A DNA stretch of 64,000 nucleotides from Indolivaga capnocytophagoides DSM 22835. GTDB lineage: Bacteria > Bacteroidota > Bacteroidia > Bacteroidales > Dysgonomonadaceae. The stretch lies in assembly GCF_000426485.1 (NCBI RefSeq), contig NZ_AUFL01000015.1, forward strand, positions 93,581-157,580. The letters run 5' to 3'. Positions 51,001-59,174 of this stretch are shown piece after piece. The notes beneath the pieces were generated by a model. It searched no databases. It worked only from the letters and a program-made list of their open reading frames with translations, and had not been told where the DNA came from. The position numbers were made by a program, and so were the translations under genes. The first letter of the stretch is position 1; the number at the start of each line of letters is the position of its first letter.

Positions 51001-52311
51001 GTTCTTTAAGAAGTTATCAAAAGCTCCTTCGGCATATGTGCTTAATACCGAGCCCTGAACCATCAATAGCTTTTCGAAATCCTGTTCTGTAGCAGGCAGG
51101 TTGTCTACCTTGTATCCTTCGGATTTTAGACGTTTCAGCAGATTGTAAAGCGAAGGTACGGTTTCGAGACCCTGAGCTGTCAGGGTTGATTGTCCTGCTC
51201 CTTTGAAGAAGTAAATCGAAACTTTCTTTTCGGCATTGCTCTTCCGTTTCAGTTCTGTAAAGTTTTTCACTATCTGAGTGAAGTTCCTCAATCTGTCGGG
51301 AATTGTTTTGAACAGGTAATTCCCATCATTGTCTATTTCCTGAGCAGTTATCACATATGGATAGATGCCTCCGTCGAGTTCGGGCATAACGATGCTTTGT
51401 GACATAAAGCCTCCGTACATTCCCATAGGGTCTTTCATCCATTCGTCAGTTGTCTGGAGGATGGTAAGAGGTGTAAATATCGGAATATTCCGTTCTTTGA
51501 GCCAATCGACAGCTGCATCGGCTTGTCCCATTGCCAATCGTCCGTGAGCAAAGTAAAGTACAGCATCAGGATTAATTTCTTTCAGAAACTCCATACGTTT
51601 CATAGCTGATGCAACCGGATAAACATTCATTCCTGCATTCTGCATCGAAACAATTATGCTGTCGATGTTATCCCTGTTGCCGCTGAAAGGATCGTTAAAT
51701 CCTCCGACCATAGCTATACGGGGAGCTCCTTCTTTGTATACATTAATCTTTTTGAGATAGGCTTCATATTGTGCGATAGTCGAGAATGACAGGTTCTCAT
51801 CCAGATGGAAAAGTACATCATCGGCTGTTTCCGAGACCGAATCGGCCGGGGTAACAAATAGTGTTTTCTTATCGATGTACTGACGGATATATCTCGCCAT
51901 ACTCTGATAATTTTTTTTGTTACCGTTTTTAAGATAGTTTGATATATCTTCTTTCAGGATACTGTCGAGATTACAAATCGCATTATCAGGACTAGTTGCG
52001 GCATAGATATAAATAGGAACTCCTTTGTTCGCAGCTTCCTGTATCTGTGCCCGTTGTTCGGCAGAAACTTTCATTCCCATTCCGAATCCGAGTACGAAAT
52101 CGTAATTTTTCAGTTTGTCAAGTTCTTCTAACGGAACATTCTCGTATTCGATAAAGTTATCGTTATTCGACTTGATAAAGCTTGTCGCCTGAAATTGCTG
52201 GAAATTGACCAATGCAATTTTTGTAGTTGACGCCAGCTTAGACCATGCTATCCATCCTCCAACGATAAGAATGACAGCCGCTATTGCGATGATTATCTTG
52301 TTTTTTGACAT
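48049..52311 (-). CDS. hmuS: CobN/BchH-like chelatase subunit, HmuS
   Basis: A 1420-residue protein related to CobN, the large subunit of cobaltochelatase, and to magnesium-chelatase H. Landmarks include HFGTHGSLEFTPQKQVALG and IGNIGESMMAKRRSYATT. A hydrophobic N-terminal segment (about 5-23) and a C-terminal one (about 1392-1412, then KKKRKKD) anchor it in the membrane at both ends. Residues about 790-870 are a low-complexity insert rich in Lys, Pro, Gln and Gly. No AAA+ chelatase partner gene is nearby. In hmu clusters this subunit is thought to act on heme rather than make cobalamin, probably removing its iron. Confidence 0.88.
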   Translation of the reverse strand: MSKNKIIIAIAAVILIVGGWIAWSKLASTTKIALVNFQQFQATSFIKSNNDNFIEYENVPLEELDKLKNYDFVLGFGMGMKVSAEQRAQIQEAANKGVPIYIYAATSPDNAICNLDSILKEDISNYLKNGNKKNYQSMARYIRQYIDKKTLFVTPADSVSETADDVLFHLDENLSFSTIAQYEAYLKKINVYKEGAPRIAMVGGFNDPFSGNRDNIDSIIVSMQNAGMNVYPVASAMKRMEFLKEINPDAVLYFAHGRLAMGQADAAVDWLKERNIPIFTPLTILQTTDEWMKDPMGMYGGFMSQSIVMPELDGGIYPYVITAQEIDNDGNYLFKTIPDRLRNFTQIVKNFTELKRKSNAEKKVSIYFFKGAGQSTLTAQGLETVPSLYNLLKRLKSEGYKVDNLPATEQDFEKLLMVQGSVLSTYAEGAFDNFLKNGHPALVEKSEYESWIHQSLSPELYKDVVNTYGEAPGAYMSVNKDGKSYLAVARIQFGNIALLPQPMAALGGDSFAIVHGAKSAPPHTYIGAYLWSQYAFKADAMIHFGTHGSLEFTPQKQVALGSNDWPDRLVGTIPHFYYYTIGNIGESMMAKRRSYATTVSYLTPAFMESNTRSQFRTLQEKIRDYYKTDEVRQPQASLAVKKIAVAMGLHRDLRLDSIMTNPYKAEDIERIENFAEEIANEKMNGQLYTTGVPYTPEKIRSSVMAMSADPIAYSLAALDRQSGKVSETQLKNKAFFTQRYLDPAKTLVNQILGGKAVTDALICQIAGITEKDLSESKTILTPPKRGMAAMMAASTDSKNGKAEKGKPSGGHPSWIPKTGKKPDHAQAADTQKQAKPQHPQGAGSPMGQGKPKAPEYTKEQKDKARAIAEIERTINNITAYKTALEQSPEAELKSIINALSGGYIAPSSGGDAVANPNAVPTGRNLYAVNAEATPSEVAWDKGVALVNATLDQYKKQHKGEYPRKVSYTFWSSEFIETEGATIAQALYMLGVEPVRDAFGRVSDLRLIPTAVLGRPRIDVVVQTSGQFRDLAASRLSLISKAVEMAASAKDDKFDNMVSKSTVEIEKQLVEQGVSPKDARAMSTQRVFGGINGMYGTGIQGMVTSGDKWESEKEIADTYINNMGAVYGSEKEWGEFKAGLLRAVLHNTDVVVQPRQSNTWGALSLDHVYEFMGGMNLAVREVTGKDPDAYFADYRNRNNVRMQELKEAIGVESRSTIFNPAYIKEVMKGGASSAAQITEVVTNTYGWNVMKPDVVDNEMWNEIYDVYVKDKLNLGTQEFFRQQNPAALQEITAVMMETARKGMWKASEQQLADIAQLHTNLVKEFGSTGSGFSGENAKLQDFISKKVSAEDAKAYNQQIQQMKTSGTSSDASKNGMVLKKDQVGGTDDGEKTSLNGFIIGAVVVIVFFILLFILKKKRKKD

Positions 52312-52380
52312 AAAGTGAAAAAATGCAGATTGACAGCCCGATTTTTTCGGCCTGTCAATCTCTGTTAGATATTTTTTAAA

Positions 52381-52395
52381 TGGTCTGAGACCTTA
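52381..52395. repeat. Dyad repeat in hmuY stop codon
   Basis: TGGTCTGAGACCTTA overlaps the stop codon of hmuY (complement of 52393-52395). Confidence 0.65.
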
Positions 52396-53733
52396 TTTAA
52401 CCAATGCATATTCAATTTCCGGATAACCACGAGTTCCACCATCAGAGCCAACTCCCATTTTTAAGAATCGAAGTTTGTAAATATTGCCTGCTGCATCTTT
52501 TATCAGATAGAACTGTGTTTGTGTAACACCTGCGCTAGTTCCGGTAGTAGCTCTCCATTTGCTTCCGATAGCATCTACTTCTGAAGAGAAATCTGAATCT
52601 TTTACATCACTAGCTTTTACATTAGCATAAGTCAGAGTGCTGGAAATAGTTACCGTTGCAACAGATACTCCTCCTCTATTATTGATGAATACTAAATCAG
52701 AGAAGATGTAGGGTATCCCGGATGTTACATAGATAGCGCGAGTCCATTGGATATCCCATTTAGTTTTTTCGGGTTCCACTTGTACTATCTTATTGTCTGT
52801 GAACGAAACATATGTGAAATTATAACTTGCGTTTTTCGCAACGTCTATACTTTTTACTGTTGCGCTGTTGCTTGCTGCATACTGAACTGTATATGTGTCG
52901 ACATCTTTTTTAGTTACTTTTACTTTATAAAGCTGAGGTGTAAGTCCTGCGAAATTTACCAGATACACTTTTCCTTCTTCTTTAATTACTGATTTAGATA
53001 AATCTCCGGTTAGATCGTCCAGATAAGCAAATTTATCTGTGTAGTTCAGAGTAAGCTCTGTTTGGTATGTTGTTGCTTCAGCATCTGATATTACAGCGTC
53101 AATAGCAAGATCTGTTACTTTTGCGGTTGTTGGTAAGGTGTTATTCATAATTACACCAAATTCACTGCCATTGTAAAAACCAAGATTCCATGATGCACGG
53201 GCTATTGAAGTTTGTTCATTACTGCTGAAATCGACAAATACAGAGTTTGCAGCTGCCGATCCGCCTTCTCCACCTTGAAGTGTCATTGTAGATCCTGTAG
53301 ATACGATGGCTCCGAATGTCAGTTTCAATGATTTCTTATCTCCCAGTACCAAGCCTCCTGTTGCTGAGCTGATATCGAAAGTTATCGATTCGTCACCTTC
53401 GAGAAGTTCTGCCAATTTTTTCACTTCAACAGTTGCTGATGTGCTGCCCGCTTTAATTGTGGCACTTATTGCGTTGCCTGATGTGGCGGGAGTCGTGGTG
53501 AAATCTTCACCATAGACTACTCCTGCTGCAGTAACGTTAATATTAACTGTAACATCTGAGCTTTCGGCTCTGTCTATATTGATTGTGAAAGATTTGGATG
53601 ATTCTGTTTCAGAAATTCCCAGTTCGGTTGCAGAAAAATTGACAGTATTGTCTGCTAAAGGGGGATCATCGTCGCTACATGACGTTACGAATAATCCTGC
53701 TAAAACTAAGCTTAAATAGAAAAACTTTTTCAT
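52393..53733 (-). CDS. hmuY: HmuY-family heme-binding lipoprotein with Calx-beta-like domain
   Basis: A 446-residue lipoprotein (lipobox VTSC, Cys19). Residues about 30-140 look like a Calx-beta or immunoglobulin-like domain (ITFDISSATGGLVLG). The HmuY domain follows, with ARASWNLGFYNGSEF, KWDIQWTRAIY, FYLIKDAAGNIYKLRFLKM and the C-terminal GYPEIEYAL. HmuY of Porphyromonas takes heme from host proteins and gives it to HmuR. The Porphyromonas protein has only about 216 residues, so the N-terminal domain is an addition. Its place after hmuR is the reverse of the Porphyromonas order. Confidence 0.87.
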   Translation of the reverse strand: MKKFFYLSLVLAGLFVTSCSDDDPPLADNTVNFSATELGISETESSKSFTINIDRAESSDVTVNINVTAAGVVYGEDFTTTPATSGNAISATIKAGSTSATVEVKKLAELLEGDESITFDISSATGGLVLGDKKSLKLTFGAIVSTGSTMTLQGGEGGSAAANSVFVDFSSNEQTSIARASWNLGFYNGSEFGVIMNNTLPTTAKVTDLAIDAVISDAEATTYQTELTLNYTDKFAYLDDLTGDLSKSVIKEEGKVYLVNFAGLTPQLYKVKVTKKDVDTYTVQYAASNSATVKSIDVAKNASYNFTYVSFTDNKIVQVEPEKTKWDIQWTRAIYVTSGIPYIFSDLVFINNRGGVSVATVTISSTLTYANVKASDVKDSDFSSEVDAIGSKWRATTGTSAGVTQTQFYLIKDAAGNIYKLRFLKMGVGSDGGTRGYPEIEYALVK

Positions 53734-53744
53734 TCTGTTTTATT

Positions 53745-53813
53745 TAAAAATAATTGTTGAAATTTGATGATTTGTTTTATCTGCTAAAGTAGCAGAAGGG
53801 TCTGTAACTCTTA
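53745..53813 (-). repeat. Composite repeat unit between hmuR and hmuY
   Basis: Read leftwards: diverged dyad AAGAGTTACAGACCCTT at the hmuR stop codon, then TGCTACTTTAGCAGATAAAACA (a TGCTA/TAGCA hairpin), then AAATCATCAAATTTC. It matches the middle block of the unit at 9942. Confidence 0.55.
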
Positions 53814-56093
53814 TTGTTCGAAATTAAATGACAGTCCTACGAAATACGAACGTCCGCATGCCATCTGGCTTACACCGGTACCACCACTGTGAGCTCCGCC
53901 TGTGGTATTGTCACGTACTGTAGTGATGTCAAAGATATTTTTGATTCCTGCTGTCGCAGTCAATAGTTTGCAGATAGGGCGAGATACCGTAAAGTCTGCC
54001 CAGTTGAAACTGCTTTTGCCCAATAAATCGAGTTTGTCATTCGAATCATACATGTATTCTTTACGTTTTCCTGTGAACTTGTAGAATACACTGAATGTGG
54101 CAACTTTGCTCCAGTCGTAGCTGATATTGGCGGCTACTTCGGGTGAGTATCTGAATTTTGACATGTCTTCGTCTTTCAGTGCTTGGTCTTCGTACAATTT
54201 GTTGTAACGTCCAACCAAAGACATGTTCAAAGAGGCTCTTAAGGACTTCCAATACAGGTTGTTTTCGAAAGTCAGCCCTAGGGTTCTGTATTTGTCTATA
54301 TTGTAATATTTGCTGTAACTGGAGTTTTCTTTTGATTCAGTCAAAGAAATACGGTCTCTGAAATCGTTGAAAAATCCTGTTAGCTGATTTGTCAGTCTTA
54401 TATCTTCTTTGTGAATAGAACGCCATGTCAGTGATACCTGATAGCTGTTTGAGTATTCGGCTTTCAGATCGGGGTTTCCATCTATATTGTGATTTGAGTC
54501 GTGGAATGAATAATATAATTCCTGTAGGGTAGGGGCTCTGAATCCTCTTGCGTATGATGCCCGCAAATCGAGGTCGCCGCTAAGTTTAGCTTTTACATTT
54601 AAGGCGGGTACAGCCCAAGGAGCATCGTATACAGAGTTGAATGACGAGCGTGCTCCAGGACGTATCGTCAACCATTCCAGAGGAGAATATTCTGCTGATA
54701 AAAATACTGCAGTATTGGTGATCGTATGGGCTCCATTCATCCGGTCTCCTTCTCCGTTATCGGATTGTATTTCGACTCCCGGTTGAAGAGTCAGGTCGTT
54801 TCTTACTTTCCAGACTGCCATAAGTCGTCCGAACCAAGCGTCAAAAGTGGTTTTGTCTTGTTCTCCGGCATTGGTCGATAGTGTCTTTTTTCCGGTGTTG
54901 AGGTCTATGTTTGTAGTACGGGTACGTCTGCTGTAATCCTGATATGATCCGGCAAGAGAAAACGTTAAGTTGTTACTTGCTTTCCAGTTTCCTTGCAACT
55001 GGTGAGTATAACGGTTTACAATGAACTCTTTGTCCGAGGTGGTATTATTTACCTTGTTGATGTCGGCTTCGGTAAGTAGGTTTTCATTCAGGTAATCGAG
55101 CCTGTATGACAAGTTGTAGTTCGATTTTGACATTCCTATTTGTCCTCCCGCTAGATATTGATCTTTAGGCTGCCATTGTTTTTTTCGTCCTGTAGAGTCT
55201 CCCTGCCATCCTCCGAATCGGTTTCGGGTAAAACTTCCGGCGGCGAATAATCCGTTATCAAAAGCATATCTTGCGTTAACTCCTTCGTTATGTATTCCTT
55301 TCTTATCGAAGAAATTGTATTCGTCGCCGATGCTTTCTTCCTGAATACGGGCTCCTACTGAAAGTTTTTTTCCGTCTTTTGCTGATCCTCCTTTGGTAAT
55401 AACATTTATTACACCTGCAAGGGCATCACTACCGTAGATAACAGACATCGGACCTTCGACAATTTCTATACGCTCTATTGTGTTTATATCGATCTGGCTC
55501 AAACTTTGTTTTTTGTCCAGACGATCTATCATCGGAATACCGTCGAGCAGTACTTTTACATTATTTCCACTCATACCCATTATCTCGAAATCGGTTTCGC
55601 CCAAGGCCATATCATTTGATAGACGGATGCCTATTTCTGTATTTAAAAGGCTTTGCAGGCTGGTTGCCGCTTTTTGCTGTATTTGCTGTTGAGAGATAAC
55701 CCTAACCTTGTATATTGAGTTCTGAATGGATTGAGGTGTAAACTGTCCTGTAACGACTACTTCGTTTAGCTGATTTTTATTTTCGATAATAGTCAGGTCG
55801 TCAAATCTATTAATTGATCCTGATTTGATTGTTACCGGAAATTCTTTTCTGTGAGCCGATATAGAGTACACCTGCATGGTGTATTCCCCTTCGGGTGCTT
55901 CAAATTCGAAATATCCTTTGCTGTCGGATACAGAGCCATATGGTGTTCCTTTGAGAGAAACCGAAATGTATTCGGCCGGATATGCATCGGTTGTTCTGAC
56001 TATGCCCTCTACTTTTGTTTTTGCATTTTTTTGAGCAAAAGAGGGCAGGGTAACTGCCAGAATGGCAATTACAACATATATATATCTAAACAT
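53811..56093 (-). CDS. hmuR: TonB-dependent heme receptor HmuR
   Basis: A 760-residue outer-membrane receptor with a signal peptide (about 1-20), a carboxypeptidase-regulatory-like domain (about 25-105), the plug (about 115-235; SLLNTEIGIRLSND, IVEGPMSVIYGSDALAGVINVIT) and a 22-stranded barrel. It holds the heme-receptor pair of motifs: GFRAPTLQELY near residue 520 and GNPDLKAE near 540, with histidines between them (FHDSNHNID). It should bring heme across the outer membrane. It is first of the operon and has a long leader with two palindromes. Confidence 0.92.
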   Translation of the reverse strand: MFRYIYVVIAILAVTLPSFAQKNAKTKVEGIVRTTDAYPAEYISVSLKGTPYGSVSDSKGYFEFEAPEGEYTMQVYSISAHRKEFPVTIKSGSINRFDDLTIIENKNQLNEVVVTGQFTPQSIQNSIYKVRVISQQQIQQKAATSLQSLLNTEIGIRLSNDMALGETDFEIMGMSGNNVKVLLDGIPMIDRLDKKQSLSQIDINTIERIEIVEGPMSVIYGSDALAGVINVITKGGSAKDGKKLSVGARIQEESIGDEYNFFDKKGIHNEGVNARYAFDNGLFAAGSFTRNRFGGWQGDSTGRKKQWQPKDQYLAGGQIGMSKSNYNLSYRLDYLNENLLTEADINKVNNTTSDKEFIVNRYTHQLQGNWKASNNLTFSLAGSYQDYSRRTRTTNIDLNTGKKTLSTNAGEQDKTTFDAWFGRLMAVWKVRNDLTLQPGVEIQSDNGEGDRMNGAHTITNTAVFLSAEYSPLEWLTIRPGARSSFNSVYDAPWAVPALNVKAKLSGDLDLRASYARGFRAPTLQELYYSFHDSNHNIDGNPDLKAEYSNSYQVSLTWRSIHKEDIRLTNQLTGFFNDFRDRISLTESKENSSYSKYYNIDKYRTLGLTFENNLYWKSLRASLNMSLVGRYNKLYEDQALKDEDMSKFRYSPEVAANISYDWSKVATFSVFYKFTGKRKEYMYDSNDKLDLLGKSSFNWADFTVSRPICKLLTATAGIKNIFDITTVRDNTTGGAHSGGTGVSQMACGRSYFVGLSFNFEQ

Positions 56094-56112
56094 ATATTTA
56101 ATTGTTTATTAG

Positions 56113-56176
56113 AAGTCTTTCAGACTTTTGTTATTTGGTAAAATATTGATGTTGGTAATTATCATCGGGTATTTCT
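56113..56176 (+). repeat. Diverged composite repeat unit upstream of hmuR
   Basis: AAGTCTTTCAGACTT, then TTATTTGGTAAAATATT, then TTATCATCGGGTATTTC. The order and spacing of blocks match other units. The dyad end is 20 bases from the hmuR start codon and the unit extends away from the gene. Confidence 0.5.
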
Positions 56177-56264
56177 TGTGCTATAATGAACAAAAGGTTG
56201 GCGGCCTTATTGTTGTACCACATTCAATACCAAATGATAAGGGTTATATACCCTGTAAATCCGG

Positions 56265-56285
56265 ATTGTCGACAATTAGCTAATT
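56265..56285. promoter_or_regulatory. Overlapping palindromes at the hmuR transcription start
   Basis: ATTGTCGACAAT (56265-56276) and AATTAGCTAATT (56274-56285) are perfect 12-base palindromes sharing three bases. They lie about 10 bases downstream of the -7 box, a fitting place for a repressor such as a Fur-type protein. Binding is not shown. Confidence 0.5.
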
Positions 56286-56294
56286 TTACGATAA

Positions 56295-56302
56295 CAAATG
56301 TA
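56295..56302 (-). promoter_or_regulatory. Promoter -7 box of hmuR (TACATTTG)
   Basis: An exact TAnnTTTG match on the minus strand with a TTG -33 element 20 bases before it. It gives a 5' leader of about 195 bases. Confidence 0.55.
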
Positions 56303-56447
56303 GATTGAATGTAAAAGGCCTGCAATACCTAGAAGTAGTGAGATTTTTAATTTTTATAATACTTTTTAGCGATTATTCGAGTTTGATGTAGTATTTAAGA
56401 CACTGTTCCTCATAATTACTGTAAAATTAGACATATTCTAAACAAAG

Positions 56448-56485
56448 AAAACCGGAAGATTGTAAATGAACAATCTTCCGGTTTT
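56448..56485 (-). terminator. Terminator after cysK
   Basis: AAAACCGGAAGATTGT and ACAATCTTCCGGTTTT form a perfect 16-bp stem with a 6-base loop. On the minus strand it continues with CTTTGTTT. Confidence 0.8.
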
Positions 56486-56498
56486 CGGTCTCAGACCG
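56486..56498. repeat. Dyad repeat with C/G ends (CGGTCTCAGACCG)
   Basis: A perfect palindrome directly beside the cysK terminator, 44 bases past the cysK stop codon. The outer A/T pair of the consensus is replaced by C/G, keeping the pairing. Confidence 0.6.
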
Positions 56499-56542
56499 CT
56501 AAATGCAGTCTTCTTTCTATTTTTATTTCTACTCTTTCTTAT

Positions 56543-57490
56543 TTATAGAGGATATTCTTCAAATGCGTAAAGAACGGTTGATAAGTAGCGTTCTCCTGTA
56601 TCGGGTAATATCGCTACAATATTTTTGCCTTTATTTTCGGGGCGTTTCGCCAATTCGGCTGCTGCATATACAGCTGCGCCTGATGATATTCCGACAAGTA
56701 GTCCTTCTTCGCGGGCTAATATTCTGCTGGTACGGATTGCATCGTCATTTTGTACCTGAATAATTTCATCGACAACACTTGCATCATATGTTTTAGGAAT
56801 AAAACCGGCTCCGATGCCCTGTATTTTGTGAGGGCCTGGCTTTCCTCCAGATAGAACGGGAGAATCGCTAGGTTCTACAGCTACAATCTGAATATTAGGG
56901 TTGCGTTGTTTCAGTACTTCTCCTACGCCGCTGACTGTACCTCCTGTTCCTACTCCGGCAACAACGATGTCTACTTTTCCATCTGTGTCTCTCCATATTT
57001 CTTCGGCTGTGGTTTTACGGTGGATCGCAGGGTTTGCAGGGTTTTCGAATTGTTGAAGAATTACTGCATTAGGAGTAGTCTCTTTCAATTCGTTTGCTTT
57101 TGCTATAGCTCCTTTCATGCCATCAGGGCCGGGAGTCAATACTATATTTGCTCCAAGGGCTTTTAATAAATTGCGGCGTTCTATACTCATCGTTTCGGGC
57201 ATAGTCAGGGTTAGTTTATATCCCTTGGCTGCCGATACAAAAGCCAAACCTATACCTGTATTTCCACTGGTAGGTTCAATAATTACGCTATCTTGTTTTA
57301 ATAAGCCTTTTTCTTCAGCATCGGTGATCATTGCTAGAGCAATGCGGTCTTTTACACTTGATGCAGGATTGAAATATTCTAATTTACCTATAACTTTTGC
57401 TTCCAGATTATGTTTTTTCTCGTAGTTCGAAAGTTCGAGTAAAGGAGTGTTACCGATCAGGTCTGTTAATTTTTTTGCTATTGTTCCCAT
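56543..57490 (-). CDS. cysK: Cysteine synthase A
   Basis: A 315-residue PLP enzyme that makes cysteine from O-acetylserine and sulfide. The PLP lysine is Lys47 in [10 protein letters not shown], the substrate loop is PTSGNTG at 73-79, and GGTVSGVGE and SSGAAVYAA bind the cofactor phosphate and ring. Length and motifs are those of CysK. It is a single-gene unit with a promoter box at 57581 and its own terminator. A perfect dyad lies 15 bases before the start. Confidence 0.95.
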   Translation of the reverse strand: MGTIAKKLTDLIGNTPLLELSNYEKKHNLEAKVIGKLEYFNPASSVKDRIALAMITDAEEKGLLKQDSVIIEPTSGNTGIGLAFVSAAKGYKLTLTMPETMSIERRNLLKALGANIVLTPGPDGMKGAIAKANELKETTPNAVILQQFENPANPAIHRKTTAEEIWRDTDGKVDIVVAGVGTGGTVSGVGEVLKQRNPNIQIVAVEPSDSPVLSGGKPGPHKIQGIGAGFIPKTYDASVVDEIIQVQNDDAIRTSRILAREEGLLVGISSGAAVYAAAELAKRPENKGKNIVAILPDTGERYLSTVLYAFEEYPL

Positions 57491-57505
57491 AATTTTTATT
57501 GTTTT

Positions 57506-57520
57506 AAGGTCTCAGACCTT
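57506..57520. repeat. Dyad repeat upstream of cysK
   Basis: AAGGTCTCAGACCTT, a perfect copy 15 bases before the cysK start codon. Confidence 0.7.
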
Positions 57521-57580
57521 TTTGCAATATTGATTAGCTGAAGGTATTCGACCTGTTTTTTTATTGTTTTAATCTTAATA

Positions 57581-57588
57581 CAAAGTTA
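57581..57588 (-). promoter_or_regulatory. Promoter -7 box of cysK (TAACTTTG)
   Basis: Complement of CAAAGTTA, an exact TAnnTTTG match. The dyad repeat lies in the resulting leader. Confidence 0.5.
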
Positions 57589-57637
57589 TTCTCTCCGGGC
57601 TATAATTCAAATACCATAAACAGGGTATTTTTAGAAT

Positions 57638-57655
57638 TAAAGGTTCAGACTTTTT
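57638..57655. repeat. Diverged dyad at the DJ-1 stop codon
   Basis: TAAAGGTTCAGACTTTTTT on the plus strand keeps the AAGG...CAGAC frame of the repeat. The stop codon of the leftward gene (complement of 57645-57647) lies inside it. Confidence 0.45.
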
Positions 57656-58277
57656 TGTTGATATTCTTTTGGATTATAAATTCTTCTTCCTCAAAACCCA
57701 TAGCTTTTTTTATTACTGACATATCTTCCTCAGAGGTCAGCATTTTTAATAATTCAAATGCTACACTTGGTGCTGTCTCTAGACAATAAGACGTAATAAT
57801 ATTACCATCAACGACTATTCTTTCATTCACAACATTCGCTCCAAATTCTTTCAGTTCTTTTTGCCTGTAACCATTATTCAAATGATAAGTGGTTGCTTTC
57901 CGATTTTTAAGAACTCCACTTTTACCTAAAGGAAGTGCCCCGGTACAAACTGTTGCGATAATTTTACCTTTTGCATCAAACTCTTTAATTAATTCTAAGA
58001 ATCTTTCGTTGTAGGCTTCTTCATAAAAACCAAATTCTTCAAATCCTCCCGGTATTGCTAATGCATCATATTCGTCAACGTTTATTTCTCCAATGGTTTT
58101 ATCAACCGTTACAGGTATATTGAAAGTGCTTATAACTTTTTCAGTAAAACCACAAGTGTCGACTAACAGATTATGTCCGTAGTCAACTCTTGCCCAGCCG
58201 AGAATATCTATAAAGACGCAAAATTCCATAGTTTCAAATGCCTTTGCTAGAAACACTAATACTTTCTTATTTTGCAT
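57645..58277 (-). CDS. DJ-1/PfpI family protein
   Basis: A 210-residue protein of the DJ-1/PfpI superfamily. The nucleophile Cys111 sits in ATVCTGALPLGKSG, and Glu18 in AFETMEF takes the place of the conserved acidic partner. A YHLNNGYRQKEL stretch and a C-terminal helix complete the fold. Members include protein deglycases, isonitrile hydratase-like enzymes and amidases; which one applies cannot be told. It lies 19 bases from the GT14 gene on the same strand. Confidence 0.82.
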   Translation of the reverse strand: MQNKKVLVFLAKAFETMEFCVFIDILGWARVDYGHNLLVDTCGFTEKVISTFNIPVTVDKTIGEINVDEYDALAIPGGFEEFGFYEEAYNERFLELIKEFDAKGKIIATVCTGALPLGKSGVLKNRKATTYHLNNGYRQKELKEFGANVVNERIVVDGNIITSYCLETAPSVAFELLKMLTSEEDMSVIKKAMGFEEEEFIIQKNINKKV

Positions 58278-58296
58278 ACTTTTCGATATAATATAA

Positions 58297-59169
58297 TTAT
58301 ATAATGTCTTGCTTTATTATAGCCAATAATCCGGTCGACGCAGGATACTCAAACTTTCGGGCAAATAAAGCCTCTGATTTTTTAATATTGTTATAGTCTG
58401 TATTGTCTAGATTTGCCGGAAAATTTCCATTCCTATTTTCCCAGACAATAAATCGCAGGTTGTTATTTATGATCGTATCTTTGAGCGGAGAATTTAATAA
58501 TATCGTCTGGAAGAAAATTTCTTCTGCACAGAATGTATATTTAAACCTCTTCAAGTAATCAGGGTTGTTTCTCATAAAGGAAAAAGTGTATTCAAGTGCC
58601 TCCCTGTTTAATGACCAATAAGTAGATCCTCCGTATTGGTCGGGGAAGTTATTAGATAAACGTCTTTTGATACCTAATAGTTTTTGGATTTTTGAGAAAC
58701 GTTTCAGTAATATTTCCTTGCTTCCGGTTCTGCCGTCGATCAAATCATATAGATTATATCTCGATAAACGATCCATCCCTCCTTCGGGCCAATCGGCATA
58801 GGGGAGCTTGTGGTATTCCATATAATTGGAATGTTTGTTTTTATTGATGAAATCGGAAAAGTCATTTTTTGACTTGATAGGGAAATCGTGTCCCGTAATC
58901 AGGTGAAAGTATTCGTTCCGCTCATCACTGAAGGCTTGTTCGGCTAATTCTACTATGGCTAACAGGTGATTTAGTCCTCCCCAGTTTATTTTATATTGGC
59001 GGGAGATATAAGCAATGTTTTTATTCTTTAGCAATTCGTCTATTGATTCAGTCGTTATCTTGCTTTTCTTGTCTATGTGGATATAGATATTGAACTCTTC
59101 TCCGAAAAAACGGACGATTTCTTCGAGGTGTTCTATGTTTTTATATGCTGTAATCAGAATAGCTTGCAT
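58297..59169 (-). CDS. Family 14 glycosyltransferase (core-2/I-branching type)
   Basis: A 290-residue enzyme of the beta-1,6-N-acetylglucosaminyltransferase family. It starts MQAILITAYKNIEHLEEIV, and has the family segments YIHIDKKSKI, INWGGLNHLLAIVEL and HLITGHDFPIKS. The donor in bacterial members is not well known. It lies 5 bases after the upstream membrane protein gene, so the two are one operon, probably for a surface glycan. Confidence 0.85.
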   Translation of the reverse strand: MQAILITAYKNIEHLEEIVRFFGEEFNIYIHIDKKSKITTESIDELLKNKNIAYISRQYKINWGGLNHLLAIVELAEQAFSDERNEYFHLITGHDFPIKSKNDFSDFINKNKHSNYMEYHKLPYADWPEGGMDRLSRYNLYDLIDGRTGSKEILLKRFSKIQKLLGIKRRLSNNFPDQYGGSTYWSLNREALEYTFSFMRNNPDYLKRFKYTFCAEEIFFQTILLNSPLKDTIINNNLRFIVWENRNGNFPANLDNTDYNNIKKSEALFARKFEYPASTGLLAIIKQDII

Positions 59170-59174
59170 GTGTC

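Larger units (their letters stand above)
56094..56542. other. Intergenic leader and promoter region of the hmu operon
   Basis: The 450 bases between hmuR and cysK hold, from the hmuR side: a diverged repeat unit (56113-56176), a GGGT/ACCC hairpin (56241-56253), two overlapping perfect palindromes (56265-56285), a minus-strand promoter box (56295-56302), the cysK terminator (56448-56485) and a dyad (56486-56498). Confidence 0.6.

Noticed and set aside
49070..51547. Several plus-strand frames of 60-115 codons inside hmuS
   Set aside because: All are antisense shadows of the chelatase-like gene.
48049..52311. CobN homolog as part of cobalamin synthesis
   Set aside because: No other cob/cbi gene or cobalamin riboswitch is nearby, and the neighbours match the hmu heme cluster.
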